Below, piece after piece: positions 18,057 through 29,475 of a DNA stretch of 64,000 bases. The stretch lies in the NCBI RefSeq assembly GCF_003633615.1, contig NZ_RBKU01000001.1, positions 6,572,001 through 6,636,000 of the forward strand, given 5' to 3'. Source of the DNA: Mucilaginibacter gracilis. GTDB lineage: Bacteria > Bacteroidota > Bacteroidia > Sphingobacteriales > Sphingobacteriaceae. The position numbers were made by a program, and so were the translations under genes. A model generated the notes under the pieces. It searched no databases and was not told the DNA's origin. It saw only the letters and a program-made list of their open reading frames with translations. The first letter of the stretch is position 1. Each line of letters starts with the position of its first letter.

Positions 18057-21000
18057 CTAAAGGCCTAATTTCGATTTGATGATCTGCACATCGTTGCCAC
18101 GGCTAACATACAAATATAGCCTGTTAGCTATTGGGTTTTCTGGCATGCTAACGGTTACCTGCGGGCCTGTACCCAAAAATTTCATCGAGAGTGCATTATC
18201 AAAGGCATCAACTTTTACCAGCACCCATTTAAACTCCAGCCCTTCTGTTGCTCCTGCCAGGCCCCAAAGGCCATTATGGTTGATAATTGCGTGGTAGGTT
18301 AAAGCAGTATTTGCAACGGTGGTAACTGCGGGTACCAAAATTCTAACAGGTGGCAATGCACGCGGCAGCGTTAAACGCTGCCAGCGGTTTGCTAATTGGC
18401 GCAATTCAAATTTATTTCGGCCCCATTTGTCTTTTAAGCCATTGAAGGTTACAAAGCTATATGTTTCCTCATCCTGCCAATTGGTTATAAAAGCCCCAGT
18501 GTTGCTTTCCGGAAATTTTAGATAGTTTAAAGCATCAATATAGCTATAAAAGTAGGGTACTTTCAGCTCGCCAATTTGTTCGGCCCCGGCCGATACTTGA
18601 TCGGCTACTAAGCCAAAAAAGTCAATTTGGGGTATCAACTGGTGCAGCTTTTCAGTAGTACTAACCAGGCTATTATCTACACGAACATCAAGACAAACCG
18701 CCCTCGCCGGGTCGGCTTTTTTGATGGCCGATACCAGCGTTTGTAGCCACCGGATGTATTCATCCTGTTTATACAGTAAATCAGGCTTGTAATAATATAA
18801 GCTTAACGTTTGCAAGGGTGTATTTCCCAACTCCCAGGCCAATATATCATGATTGTTATGTAAATTATTAACCGTGCGGATCACCTTTGCGCTAAGGTTG
18901 TCCATCGCATCTTTGTTCGACAGAAAGGCCAGGTCATCAGGTATCCAAAAGCTGTAGTTAACTTTTAATCCTTGTTCATGGGCTGCTTTTAAAATATTAT
19001 GGTCATAAATACATGGGCCATAATATTTAATGGTGTTAAAGCCGAATTGCTTCATTTCCGTCAGGTCATTTATCAATTCTCCTTTTGTAAAGGCATGGTA
19101 GTTTTTACTCCAATCTTACCCTTTTGTGTAATTAACGCCCCTACAGAGATTGAATGTTGTTTTATCGGTTAAACGTATGGGTTTCGGCAATATTTGATCA
19201 ACTATCAATGTACTCATGCCCGGATACTGCGCGGTTTGATCTTTGCCCACCAGATGGCTAAGCTTAATAGAAAGGCTGTTCCAATCGCTCACCTGCCAGT
19301 TATAAGGTTTGGCTGAATTACTGCCGACGATGTTTTTGTCGACAGCAGTATTAAACAATACTACGGCCTTAATTTCAGGAAAGTTAGCTGGTATAGAGGT
19401 AAATGCGCCGTTTAACCATTCGCTTTGCCTGCCGGCAGAGCTGAGCGACCCCATTTCGGCAAGCATAACAGGCAACCCGCTTTTAAATACTGGGTTGTTA
19501 TGAAATGGATAATACAACTGCGCCATTGAGTACCATTTACCATCGTTATTTTGAGGGCCATAATTTAAAACATCAACGCCTATCCAGTCTACATAATCGG
19601 TGCCCGGAAAGTAAGTGCTAACAGCCTTGGCTTTCCAGGGGTTCCAAACCCAGATCACATTGTTTGCCCCGTGCCGCTTAAAATAATCATGTACATAGCG
19701 CCATGCGCTTACAAATTGGCGCGGCGTGTTACCCCCCCTCTCCGACCAGGGGTAAAATGGATTATCTGCCTCATGCGCAAAACGTATATAAACAGGGCGG
19801 CGAAGCGCTTTGACCTGACTTGCAAAGCGGCTTAGATAACCGTCGTACCTGCCGCTGTTTATTCGGACAAATACTTTTTTTTCAGTACTATCTTTAAAAT
19901 TTTTTGTTTGAGCGAAAAGACTTTGCCAAGGCTCCCAGGTGAGCATCGGGATAGCACCAATACGGTATACCGAATCGAGTAATCTAAGGGGTATCTCGCA
20001 ACGCGGCTCATCTCCCCACGACAAATAAAATGAGACGATATTAAAAGGCCGGCCGGCTTTGCGCTCATATTGTTTAACCATTTTAACCGACGTTAAGCCA
20101 TCTGTACCCTGGGGGTCAAATATCCCTGTAAGGAAGATGTTTTTGGTATAGATATTTTGTGTGTTGCCTACTTGTACCGCAAATCCAGATCTAACGAAAT
20201 AGAATATAACACACAGGGTAAATACGGTGATGAGTAAAGCAGTGCTTCGTACACCAGCATAAATACGCCTCCTTAATTTCCAAAACTGCTTTTTAAAGGA
20301 AGTTACGTAGCTCATGGTACGATATAACAGATCATTGCGCTCCTTTAGTTTCCTGAAACGGAACTGTCTGCTTGCTATGATGGAAAACAGCACGATAAAA
20401 CAGTTCATCATAGCAAAACCGGCCATTATTAATGTATAAGGGCTCCAGTCATTATACAAGCCGTATATAATAGCAGCTATAGATACGCCGATTACGGCGA
20501 TGTTAGGGATGTTTAACCGCCAGCTATCTTCTTCATTACCATCTTTTGGTGTTGGATTGTAAGGGACTTTTTTTCGTAGGATGGTGTAAAATAACCCGAT
20601 CATAAATATCCACCATGTGCCTATCATTAATAAGCCGCCAACAATGTGAAAGCCACGCTCATCGTCTTCCATCACCCACCATTGCACAAAATGCCTGATC
20701 AGGATAACAGCTATAGCGAGGGGCAAACCGATTATTGCAAACCGGCTCAGGTCGAGGGTTAAAGGGTCAATATCAAAGGTTAGCGATATAACTGGAATTA
20801 AAAAATTCAATAAAAATATAACGCCAGAAAGGTAATGCAGCGGGATTACCCCGTAATGCAGTTTTTGTTGCCAGGTAAACTTTTTAAATAGTTTTGGGTA
20901 AGCGGTTACAAAAAGCTCAAACACCCCACGTGACCATTTTAGTTGTTGCGCGTAGTATGCCGATAAAGTGGCGGGTACCAGTCCCCGGGCTAGCACGGCC

Positions 21001-21833
21001 GGAACGTAGACGGATTTCCAACCCTTTGCATGCAATTGCATTGCGGTGTGCATATCTTCGGCCAGGCCCGCCGCATGTCCGCCTATTGAATCGAGCGCCG
21101 TGCGGCGGAATGTGCAATTAGCGCCTATGGCAAGCACGGTACCATACTTGTTCATGGTCATCATTATGGGGCCGTAAAACTGGAAGGTTTGCTGCGCCGC
21201 ACCCTTAGCTATGAGCCCTTGGTTGTGATTTCGGTAGGCCTGCACAATTTGTACAAAGCCAATTTCCGTGTTATTAAAATGCGGGATGATGCGGTCTAAA
21301 AAATCGGGGAAAGGCACATGGTCGGGATCCAAAATAACGCAAATCTCACCCGATGCGTATTTTAGGGCATTGTTGATGTTACCGGCTTTGGCATCTATTT
21401 TTTGGATACGGGTGACATGATTAATGTGAAGCTTTTCGCAGAGTTCTTTTAAATATGGATCGTTAGCCTCATCACACAAATAGGTGGTATGCGGGTATGT
21501 AATAGCCTGCATAGCGGTTAACGTTTCAACAATCATGTCATAAGGTTCGCCAGCGCAAAATGTGGTAAAAACATCAACCGTATATAATTTTTGCTGCGGC
21601 GGAGTTTCGGGCAGAGTAATACAAAAATAATGTATCCACTCGTGTAAAACTTTAAGGCATATAAAAAAAATAGAAACCAGCAACATCCAGTATAAAGGGG
21701 TAAAACCAACAATATTGGGATTGAGCAGGCCCCTCAAAAAGAAAAACATAGCGGCTAAGCCCAATACAATCATGAGCCGTAAAGTAAACAACTCCCTTTT
21801 TGAAGGCGGCTTTACAGGTTCAACTCTTTTCAT
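18057..21833 (-). pseudogene. GT2 synthase - GH26 - glycosidase-like fusion, interrupted by an in-frame TAA
   Basis: One reading frame of about 1,258 codons is split only by TAA at 19118-19116. Part A (21833-19116, 905 aa): TM helices, a processive GT2 domain with DPDHVPFPDF, EDMHTAMQLHAKGW and QQLKWSRG (cellulose-synthase-like D, D, Q-x-x-x-W), more TM helices, then an extracytoplasmic GH26-like barrel with acid/base Glu in RFAHEADN and nucleophile Glu in VMLAEMGS. Part B (up to 18057) begins right after the stop with DWSKNYHAFTKGE, completing a third barrel whose first strand (CRGVNYTKG) lies before the stop. CAA to TAA would explain the stop. Part B lacks recognisable catalytic Glu residues. 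The gene overlaps the upstream lipoprotein gene by four bases. An ORF starting at TTG 19076 could be called separately, but continuity of the barrel argues against it. Confidence 0.85.
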
Positions 21834-23139
21834 TGATTGTTAGCCACTACATAAAAGGGAGTATTACAAGTAGCCATGTTGCCGTAATTATCATACAGGT
21901 TTGCAAATATCCGGTAAGGGCCTGCTTTTGCCGGGGTTATAAAAGTGGCTTTTAATTCATTCTTTTGTGTTATAAGCCCCGCTATTTCTATGGGCTTATT
22001 CGTATTGTTGATATTGTCTTTTTTATACCAGTCTTCCTGGAATATCTGCCATTGTATTTTGATAATATTGTGGCCTGGCTTCAACATAAAAACCTCGGCA
22101 TTAGCTTTTTGGTTTGGTTCATACAATATATTATCGTTCGCGCCTTTAGCATCCACCAGCATATATTTAATTTGGGGAGCTTCATTAGCGGGCCAGTTAC
22201 CTGTCCAGAGATACTGTGCCGATGCAACTGCACCGGTTTTAAAACCATTTTCATCAAAAAGGCTAAACCAGGTTTGTGTCGTTTCTTGCTTTTGGCCCCA
22301 GTAAAAAATAAAAGAGCCCAAAAACCGCGGATCATCAACCGGCATTTGCGCTTTGTACTTTGCGGTGTATTGCTCTGCTTTCTTTGTGCTGGTAGGTTCA
22401 ATGTAGGCGCTCCAGGCGGTTTGCCGTGTGCCCTCCCAAGGGCCGTCAATGCCCCATTCGGTAATCATGTAGGTCCTTTCCAAAACCACGAAAAATTGCG
22501 CAGGTCATCGCGCAGGTAATTCAAACGGCCAAACATATTGAACGAGATAATGTCGATATCCGTCCGTAACTTGATGTTGAATATATTTTTTTTCTGAAAA
22601 TTAATGATGGTTGTGGTGATAGGATGATCAGGATCGGTTTGATGAATCATTGTTACAATATTATTGAAGGCGTTATAAAAACCATTATACGACCTGCCGG
22701 ATGGAAATACCAACTCGTTGCCTACGCACCACATCAATACGGCAGGATTGCTTTTATATTTATCAACTAACTTTTTAAATGCCGCAAATTGCGCGGCAAC
22801 ATTGGCTGGGTTGTTATAATAAGCCATAAATTTACTATCGGGCATGGGTAAACCTATCACTACCGCCAAATGGTTTTTATTGGCTTGTTGCAATACCGTA
22901 TCAATACCCACTGTATCCCATATCCTGATAGTGTTTCCACCGCAAGCGCTAAGCACATCAAGGTTAGTGCTTCCTGCGGCGCCTTTAATAATAAAGGGTT
23001 TGCCATACCGGTATAAAATATATTTGCCGTTAATTTTTTTGATATATATTTTATGAACATGGTTAACCGAATCACGATCAAAACACCCTGCCAACAAAAA
23101 GAGCACGACCAACAAACACGCGGTCGTTTTAATTTTCAT
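21830..23139 (-). pseudogene. Glycosidase lipoprotein (GH2/GH5-like barrel), frameshifted
   Basis: Two overlapping frames make one about 435-residue protein. The first (23139-22465) has a lipobox signal (LFLLAGC), barrel start GKPFIIKGAAGS and acid/base motif VLMWCVGNEL. It then runs into a stop just after KGP. The second frame continues at once with YMITEWGIDGPWEG, the nucleophile strand, and ends at 21830 with a beta-sandwich domain. Loss of one T near 22470 (CCTTAC to CCTAC on the coding strand) accounts for the break. Both catalytic glutamates are retained. The stop overlaps the start of the GT2 fusion by four bases, so the two belong to one operon; a periplasmic or surface glycosidase trimming the synthase product is the likely role. 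Confidence 0.85.
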
Positions 23140-23569
23140 GCACTACTTTATTTATAAACAAATTGATAGGTTTTACCGATGGGGGTCTTTTATGATAAGA
23201 ATTTACGGCAACAATATAGCAATTAATCTATAGTAAGTGCTCTCAACACTGTTTTTTTGAAAGGGTTTTGATAACGCAATGTGCTACTTTTACAAAAAAG
23301 CAAAGTGTAGGAATAATGAAGCAAAATTTTAAATCTATAGTTTAGCTTTTTGTGAAATTCCTATAGAAAATTTTCTTAAAAATACTCCGTTACGCCTTGT
23401 TAGAAAGTCAAAATTAACCTCTCAGATTTTTTACCAAAACGGCTTGCTAAATTATTTGAAAACTTTTGTTGATTTGATACCACCGTCCGGCATTACGTAA
23501 AGCGTACGTAACAAATGTTACCATTTAACTTTTCAATTGAAGCTAATTTTGTTTCAAATAAAAAGTTAA
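23140..23569. other. 430-bp divergent intergenic region with candidate operators
   Basis: No gene is seen. Near the efflux operon are two TACGTAA boxes (23494-23500 and 23505-23511), exactly 11 bp apart, and an overlapping palindrome GTAAC-AAAT-GTTAC (23508-23521). They lie just upstream of the candidate -7 element, where a regulator would act. Confidence 0.45.
23544..23551 (+). promoter_or_regulatory. Candidate -7 promoter element of the efflux operon
   Basis: TAATTTTG matches TAnnTTTG and lies 19 bases before the ATG of the TolC gene, leaving a very short leader. The -33 region would fall on the palindrome at 23508-23521. Confidence 0.4.
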
Positions 23570-24919
23570 ATGGACAATACTAAGCATGTTTTAAAACTAG
23601 TTGTATTGGCGGTGATTGCAAGCATTGGTGCACTTTCGGCAGCACATGCACAGGAAAATACAAAAAGCTTAAACCTAAGCGAAGCGATAGCAACGGCTTT
23701 AGCCAATAATAAAACCGTAAAACTGGCCAAAATTGATGGAAACATTACTGTAGCCAACTACCAGCAAACCGAAGCAATTTTTCTGCCACAGGCAGATCTG
23801 TCTTATACCGCAATGAGCACCAACAACCCACTCAACGCTTTTGGGTTTAAACTGCAACAGGGCATCATCACCCAAAATGATTTTAATCCTGCCCTATTAA
23901 ATCATCCGGGTGCAACGCCCGACTATATGGCGCAGCTTGAAGTTAAGCAGCCCTTACTTAACATGGATATGTTATATATGCGTAAGAGCGCTGAAAAACA
24001 GACCGAAGTTTACCGGTATAAAACACAGCGTACCCAGGAGTACATAATTTTTGAAACCACGAAAGCGTACCTGGGATTGCAGATGGCTTACGATGCATTG
24101 AAGGTTGTAACCGAGGCCAACCAAACCGCAAAGTATGTATATAAGTTTACCGACGATCATTTCAAGCAGGGCCTGATACAGAGATCAGACTTGTTGAATG
24201 CACAGGTATACGTTACCTCGGTTGAAAGCAGCCTTGCCAAAGCGCAAAGCGGCATCCGTAACGCATCAGATAATCTGAATTTGTTAATGGGCCAACCTGC
24301 GGGGATCATTTACACGATCCGTGAAACGGCCTCAATAAATGCTGATACTACGTTAAAGATATTTGCTAACCGGTCGGACTTTATAGCCATGCAAAAGGCT
24401 ATTGAAGCATCGGGCCTGATGATCAAATCAAGCCAAATGAGCTACCTGCCCAAATTAAACGCTTTTGGCAATTACCAATACAATGACAGCCGCTTAACCG
24501 GTTTGGGTGCCAATGCTTACCTGGTTGGCGTTAAGTTATCATGGAATTTGTTTAATGGGAATAATACAAAGCATACGATAACTACACAGAAACTGGAAAG
24601 AGATAAGCTGATTATTGAGTTAGCTCAACAAAAAGATGAGAGCCAGATGGAACTGGAAAAAGCTTACCGCGACCTGTCTGATGCGACTTTTGAAATGGGT
24701 AAAGACCAGCTGGCTATTGATCAGGCAGCCGAAGCATTACGTATCCTGCAAAACCGCTATCAGCAAGGGCTGGTTAATACCACAGATGTATTAGCAGCAG
24801 GAACCCAGTTATCGCAATTAAAGTTCGCACTTGTGCAGGCGCAGTTCAGCACCAACCTAACCCGTGCCTATATCCAATTATTAACCGCAACTACCACCAA
24901 ATTAAACGATCAGAAATGA
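23570..24919 (+). CDS. TolC-family outer-membrane efflux protein
   Basis: A 449-residue protein with signal peptide ending SAAHAQ and two repeated OEP domains rich in coiled coil: LNLSEAIATALANNKTVKLAKID opens the first, and the second contains LKLINS-type helices with LQNRYQQGLVNTTDVL near the end. This is the usual length for RND-linked TolC proteins of Bacteroidota. It forms the outer-membrane exit duct of the tripartite pump encoded by the next two genes. Its stop overlaps the adaptor start by four bases (ATGA). Confidence 0.93.
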   Translation: MDNTKHVLKLVVLAVIASIGALSAAHAQENTKSLNLSEAIATALANNKTVKLAKIDGNITVANYQQTEAIFLPQADLSYTAMSTNNPLNAFGFKLQQGIITQNDFNPALLNHPGATPDYMAQLEVKQPLLNMDMLYMRKSAEKQTEVYRYKTQRTQEYIIFETTKAYLGLQMAYDALKVVTEANQTAKYVYKFTDDHFKQGLIQRSDLLNAQVYVTSVESSLAKAQSGIRNASDNLNLLMGQPAGIIYTIRETASINADTTLKIFANRSDFIAMQKAIEASGLMIKSSQMSYLPKLNAFGNYQYNDSRLTGLGANAYLVGVKLSWNLFNGNNTKHTITTQKLERDKLIIELAQQKDESQMELEKAYRDLSDATFEMGKDQLAIDQAAEALRILQNRYQQGLVNTTDVLAAGTQLSQLKFALVQAQFSTNLTRAYIQLLTATTTKLNDQK

Positions 24920-26019
24920 GATTAGCTATTCTATCTAACAGGGCTTTACCAATATTTATCGTTATCGGTTTATTGATCATCAGTTCCTGTTCATCCAATA
25001 AAAAAGAAATGCAAACCGGTGCCGATACCGCCATATGGGTTACGGTAAGCCAGCCAGCCGCTGTTTCCAAACAAGGGTTAGCAGTAAGCGGACGGGTAGA
25101 AGCCAATCAAACTGCCAACATCAGCACCAGGGTAATGGACTATATCACAAAAGTTAATGTTAATGTTGGCGACCGGGTTAGTAAAGGGCAGTTACTGGCA
25201 ACTATTAGTAATGATGATATGCTGGCAAAACGCGCCCAAGCCGAAGCAATGATAGCACAGGCGGATGCCGCTTTTAAAAACGCGCAAAAGGACTATGACC
25301 GTTTTACCGCATTATATAAACAGCAGAGTGCCTCGGCCAAAGAACTGGATAATGTTACGCTGCAATACCAGGCTGCCAAATCAGGCCTTGAGGCCGCCAA
25401 ACAACAGCGCAATGAGGTAAACGCTATGCTCGGCTATACTAACCTTACGGCTCCTTTTGCCGGAACAATTACCCAGAAGATGATGGATGCCGGCAGTATG
25501 GCTAACCCCGGTATGCCACTATTAACCATTGAACAAAGCGGAAGCTACCAGGTAAGCGCATTAGTGCCCGAAAGCGAGATCAGTTTAATAAACGAAGGTT
25601 TGCCCGTAACCATAACTATTGATGCGATACATAAAACCATCAATGGTAAAATAGTCCAGATCGATCCATCTTCAGCACAAAGCGGCGGGCAATACCAGAT
25701 CAAAATACACATCCCCGACAATGAAAAGCAGGGCCTGTTTGCTGGCATGTATGCAAATGTTGCCATTACGGTAACGCAAGCAATAAAAACTAAATCCGCT
25801 GATCAGGTTATGGTTCCGGTATCAGCAATTGAATATAAAGATGAGTTAACCGGTTTGTATACTATAGGCAGTAACCACACAGCTTTGCTGCGCTGGGTAA
25901 GGCTGGGTAAAACCCAGGGCAGTCAGGTAGAAGTGTTAAGCGGTTTGGCTGCGAACGAACAATTTATTGTGACTGCCGAAGGTAGGTTGTACAACGGTGT
26001 GCCGGTTAAATTAAAATAA
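24916..26019 (+). CDS. RND efflux periplasmic adaptor (MFP), lipoprotein
   Basis: A 367-residue membrane-fusion protein. A lipobox (IISSC) anchors it; biotinyl-lipoyl halves flank a helical hairpin: VSGRVEANQTANIS and VNVNVGDRVSKGQLLATI, then the coiled coil (AEAMIAQADAAFKNAQKDYDR), GYTNLTAPFAGTITQK and a beta-barrel domain. It links the inner-membrane pump to TolC. Gene order TolC-adaptor-pump with four-base overlaps marks a single operon. Substrate unknown. Confidence 0.93.
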   Translation: MRLAILSNRALPIFIVIGLLIISSCSSNKKEMQTGADTAIWVTVSQPAAVSKQGLAVSGRVEANQTANISTRVMDYITKVNVNVGDRVSKGQLLATISNDDMLAKRAQAEAMIAQADAAFKNAQKDYDRFTALYKQQSASAKELDNVTLQYQAAKSGLEAAKQQRNEVNAMLGYTNLTAPFAGTITQKMMDAGSMANPGMPLLTIEQSGSYQVSALVPESEISLINEGLPVTITIDAIHKTINGKIVQIDPSSAQSGGQYQIKIHIPDNEKQGLFAGMYANVAITVTQAIKTKSADQVMVPVSAIEYKDELTGLYTIGSNHTALLRWVRLGKTQGSQVEVLSGLAANEQFIVTAEGRLYNGVPVKLK

Positions 26020-26023
26020 GGAC

Positions 26024-29000
26024 ATGAAAGAAGGATTTGCAGGAAATATAGCCAAGGCTTTTATACAGTCGAAATTAACGATACTGTTAATGATCGCCTT
26101 TTTGCTCATAGGCGGGTACAGTACGTTTTTGATTCCCCGGGAGGAAGAACCTCAGATACAGATGCCCATGGCCGACATTTTTATCGGTTATCCGGGTGCT
26201 TCACCTAAAGATGTGGAGACCAAGGTTTCGGCACCAATCGAGAAAATGATCTCTAATATCAAAGGTGTTGAATACGTATACTCCACCTCTATGCAGGGGC
26301 AGGCGATGGTAATTGTACAGTTTAACGTGGGTGAAGATGTGGAGCGTTCGCTTGTAAAGCTGTATAGCGAGCTAATGAAAAACATGGATAAAATGCCTCA
26401 GGGTGTTACATTACCATTAATCAAAACCAGGGCCATTGATGATGTGCCTGTATTGGGCTTAACCCTTTGGAGCGATAAATACAACGATTACCAACTGAAA
26501 CAAATGGGCCAGGAACTGGCTAACGAAATTAAAAAGATCAACGATGTATCGGATGTTAACATAATTGGCGGCCGTAACCGGGAGGTAAAAGTATTGCTTG
26601 ATAAAAATAAAATGGCCGAAAGCCATGTGGATTTTTTATCACTCAGCAAACAGATTTAGGGCAGTAATATGCAATTGGCAGGCGGTACGCTGCTTCAAAA
26701 AGACACCGCATTTTCCGTGGAAACGGGAAACTTTCTTACATCTTCGGATGATGTAGGTAATCTGGTGGTAGGCATCAATCAGCAGCAGCCGGTATACCTT
26801 AAACAAATTGCGAAAGTAGTGGAGGGCGCAGAAATGCCCAACCAATACGTGCTATTTGGTTATGGAAAAGCAAATGCGGTTAACGCTCGTAATTTCAAAT
26901 CCAACTATCCGGCCATTACACTTTCTGTGGCTAAGAAGAAAGGCGCGGACGCGATGAAATTGTCTGAGCAGATTTTGGGTAAAGTGGAACATCTTAAAGG
27001 AAGCCTTTTGCCTAACGACGTTCACTTAACCGTTACCCGCAATTACGGCGAAAGCGCTTCGGACAAGGTTGGTGAGCTGCTGCTTCACCTGTTTATCGCC
27101 ATCGTGGTGGTAACAGTATTTGTGATGTTAGCCATGGGCTGGCGTGGCGGGCTGGTGGTGTTTTTATCTGTGCCGGTCACCTTCGCCCTTACACTGTTTG
27201 CTTATTACTTTATGCATTACACGCTTAACCGTATCACACTTTTCGCGCTAGTGTTTATTACTGGTATCGTTGTGGATGATTCCATCATTATTGCCGAGAA
27301 TATGCACCGGCATTTTAAGATGAAAAAACTACCGCCCTTACAAGCCGCTATCTATGCCATCAATGAAGTGGGCAATCCAACTATACTGGCCACGTTTACG
27401 GTAATTGCGGCGGTATTGCCAATGGCCTTTGTATCCGGCATGATGGGGCCTTATATGAGCCCGATGCCAATTGGTGCCTCCATCGCCATGATTTTATCGC
27501 TGGTAGTTGCGCTAACGCTAACGCCGTACCTGGGCTATATCTTCCTGCGTGAAAAAGAAAACCATTGTACCGCTCACGAAGAAACTCAACCAAAATTGCT
27601 GGAAGCAACCCGCATTTATAAAATATACCACTCATCTATCCAGCCTTTACTGGAAACCCGCTGGAAACGCTGGACGTTTATTCTCAGCATTGTAGCGATA
27701 CTATTCGCTTCTTTATCCATGTTTTATACCAAAGCAGTGGCTGTAAAAATGCTGCCTTTTGACAACAAAAATGAGTTCCAGGTGGTGATCGATATGCCCG
27801 AAGGAACCACGCTTGAAAAAACACAAGCGGTAGCAAAAGACATTGGCTCGTATGTGTCCGGGCAATCACTTGTCAGGAATTACGAAACCTATATCGGTAC
27901 ATCAGCGCCTATTAGTTTTAACGGTTTGGTTAGACATTACGACTTGAGAAGGGGCAACAATATGGCGGATATACAGGTTAACCTGGTAGATAAAAAAGAC
28001 CGGAGCATGGAAAGCCATGGTATAGCCAAAGAAATGCGCGGCCCAATACAAGCAATTGCGGCAAAATATAATGCCAATGTTAAGGTTGTGGAAGTGCCGC
28101 CCGGGCCTCCGGTTTTATCAACCTTAGTGGCCGAAATTTATGGCCCTAACTACAACGAGCAGATTAAAGTTGCCCGCCAGGTAAAAGAGCTGATGAACAA
28201 AACTTCTAATGTGGTGGACGTGGATTGGATGGTGGAAGATGACCAGCCCGAATACCATATTGAAGTGAACAAGGAAAAAGCGATGCGTTATGGTATCGCT
28301 ACCGCGCAAATAGCAGCCACAGTTAACTCAGCGTTATCAGGTATGCTGGTGGGTAATATTGCGCAGCCTGCCGCTTATAATCAAACGGCGATAAAGTTGC
28401 AACTGAGCGACGCTGATAAAAGCAGTATAGATGATGTACTGAATCTCAAAGTGATTGGGATGCAAGGGAATGCAGTGCCAGTAAAAGACCTGGTTACCGT
28501 AACCCGGCAAATTAAGCCGAAAAGCATCTACCGTAAAAATCAGAAAGAAGTAGTGTATGTGCTGGGCGACATGGCTGGTAACCTGGAAAGCCCTTCGTAT
28601 GCGATCGCTGATGTTTCGGATCATTTAAGCACAATTAAGGTTCCTAAAGGATTCTCACTAAAAGAGGAATATACCCACCAGCCAGAACTGGAAGACAATT
28701 ACAGCTTGAAATGGGATGGAGAATGGCAAATTACTTTTGAGGTATTCCGCGACCTGGGCATCGCCTTCGCCGTCGTAATCATCATGATCTACATCCTCAT
28801 TGTGGGTTGGTTCCAAAATTTTACGGTGCCACTGGTAATGCTTGCCGCCATACCGTTATCATTGATTGGGATTGTATTGGGCCACTGGATGCTGCACGCC
28901 TATTTTACAGCCACCTCCATGATCGGGTTTATCGCACTTGCCGGGGTAATGGTGCGTAATTCTATCTTACTGATCGACTTTATCAATATCAGGCTAGACG

Positions 29001-29227
29001 AAGGTATCCCATTGAAGCAAGCCATCATTGAAGCCGGAGCGGTGCGTACAACGCCTATTTTATTAACCGCCGGTGCCGTAGCTTTAGGTGCAGTTATCAT
29101 TTTATTTGATCCGATATTCCAGGGGTTGGCAATATCGCTCATGGGCGGCACCATTACCTCCACCTTTCTCACGCTAATTGTGGTGCCTTTGCTGTACTTT
29201 AAAATGATGCGTAAAACTAAAATTTAG
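26024..29227 (+). pseudogene. RND efflux pump permease (AcrB/MexF-like), interrupted by an in-frame TAG
   Basis: One frame of about 1,067 codons is split only by TAG at 26657-26659. The first piece (26024-26656, 211 aa) has TM1 and the first porter subdomain. Sequence resumes in the same frame (GSNMQLAGGTLL) and continues to 29227 with the remaining porter domains and eleven TM helices, including the conserved VVDDSIIIAENMHR in TM4 and TM6-rich GPYMSPMPIGA. CAG to TAG (Gln in SKQI-Q-GSNMQL) would explain the stop. Without suppression, the pump lacks a working trimer unit and the operon is non-functional. The second piece has an ATG at 26669, so it may be listed as a separate CDS, but it could not make a pump alone. 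Confidence 0.9.
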
Positions 29228-29442
29228 TTACCTGTAAAATTATCTAACCTTATAAAACTAAAATTAAGACTGTTTGCCGGAAGACTAAAAATATTATGTT
29301 TTAAACACCGTATATTTTGATAAACTGCCTGATATGATCAGTTAAAGCGAGTAAAGCTGCAATCCTGAAGCAGTATCAGAAAAAAAAATCCCGAAAAAAT
29401 GATTTGTTAACCCAGGTGCATGAATGCCGGTTGCTACAAGGA

Positions 29443-29450
29443 TAGTTTTG
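29443..29450 (+). promoter_or_regulatory. Candidate -7 promoter element of the DUF4267 gene
   Basis: TAGTTTTG matches TAnnTTTG and lies 26 bases upstream of the ATG. Upstream at 29405-29421 is a GTTAACCCAGGTGCAT motif of operator character, in the -45 region. Confidence 0.45.
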
Positions 29451-29475
29451 TATCAACATTTAAAAACAAAATATC

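Noticed and set aside
18057..29227. Stop-codon reassignment (TAA/TAG read as Gln) in this genome
   Set aside because: Most genes in the window end normally at TAA or TAG, with clear family-typical C-termini; reassignment would extend all of them.
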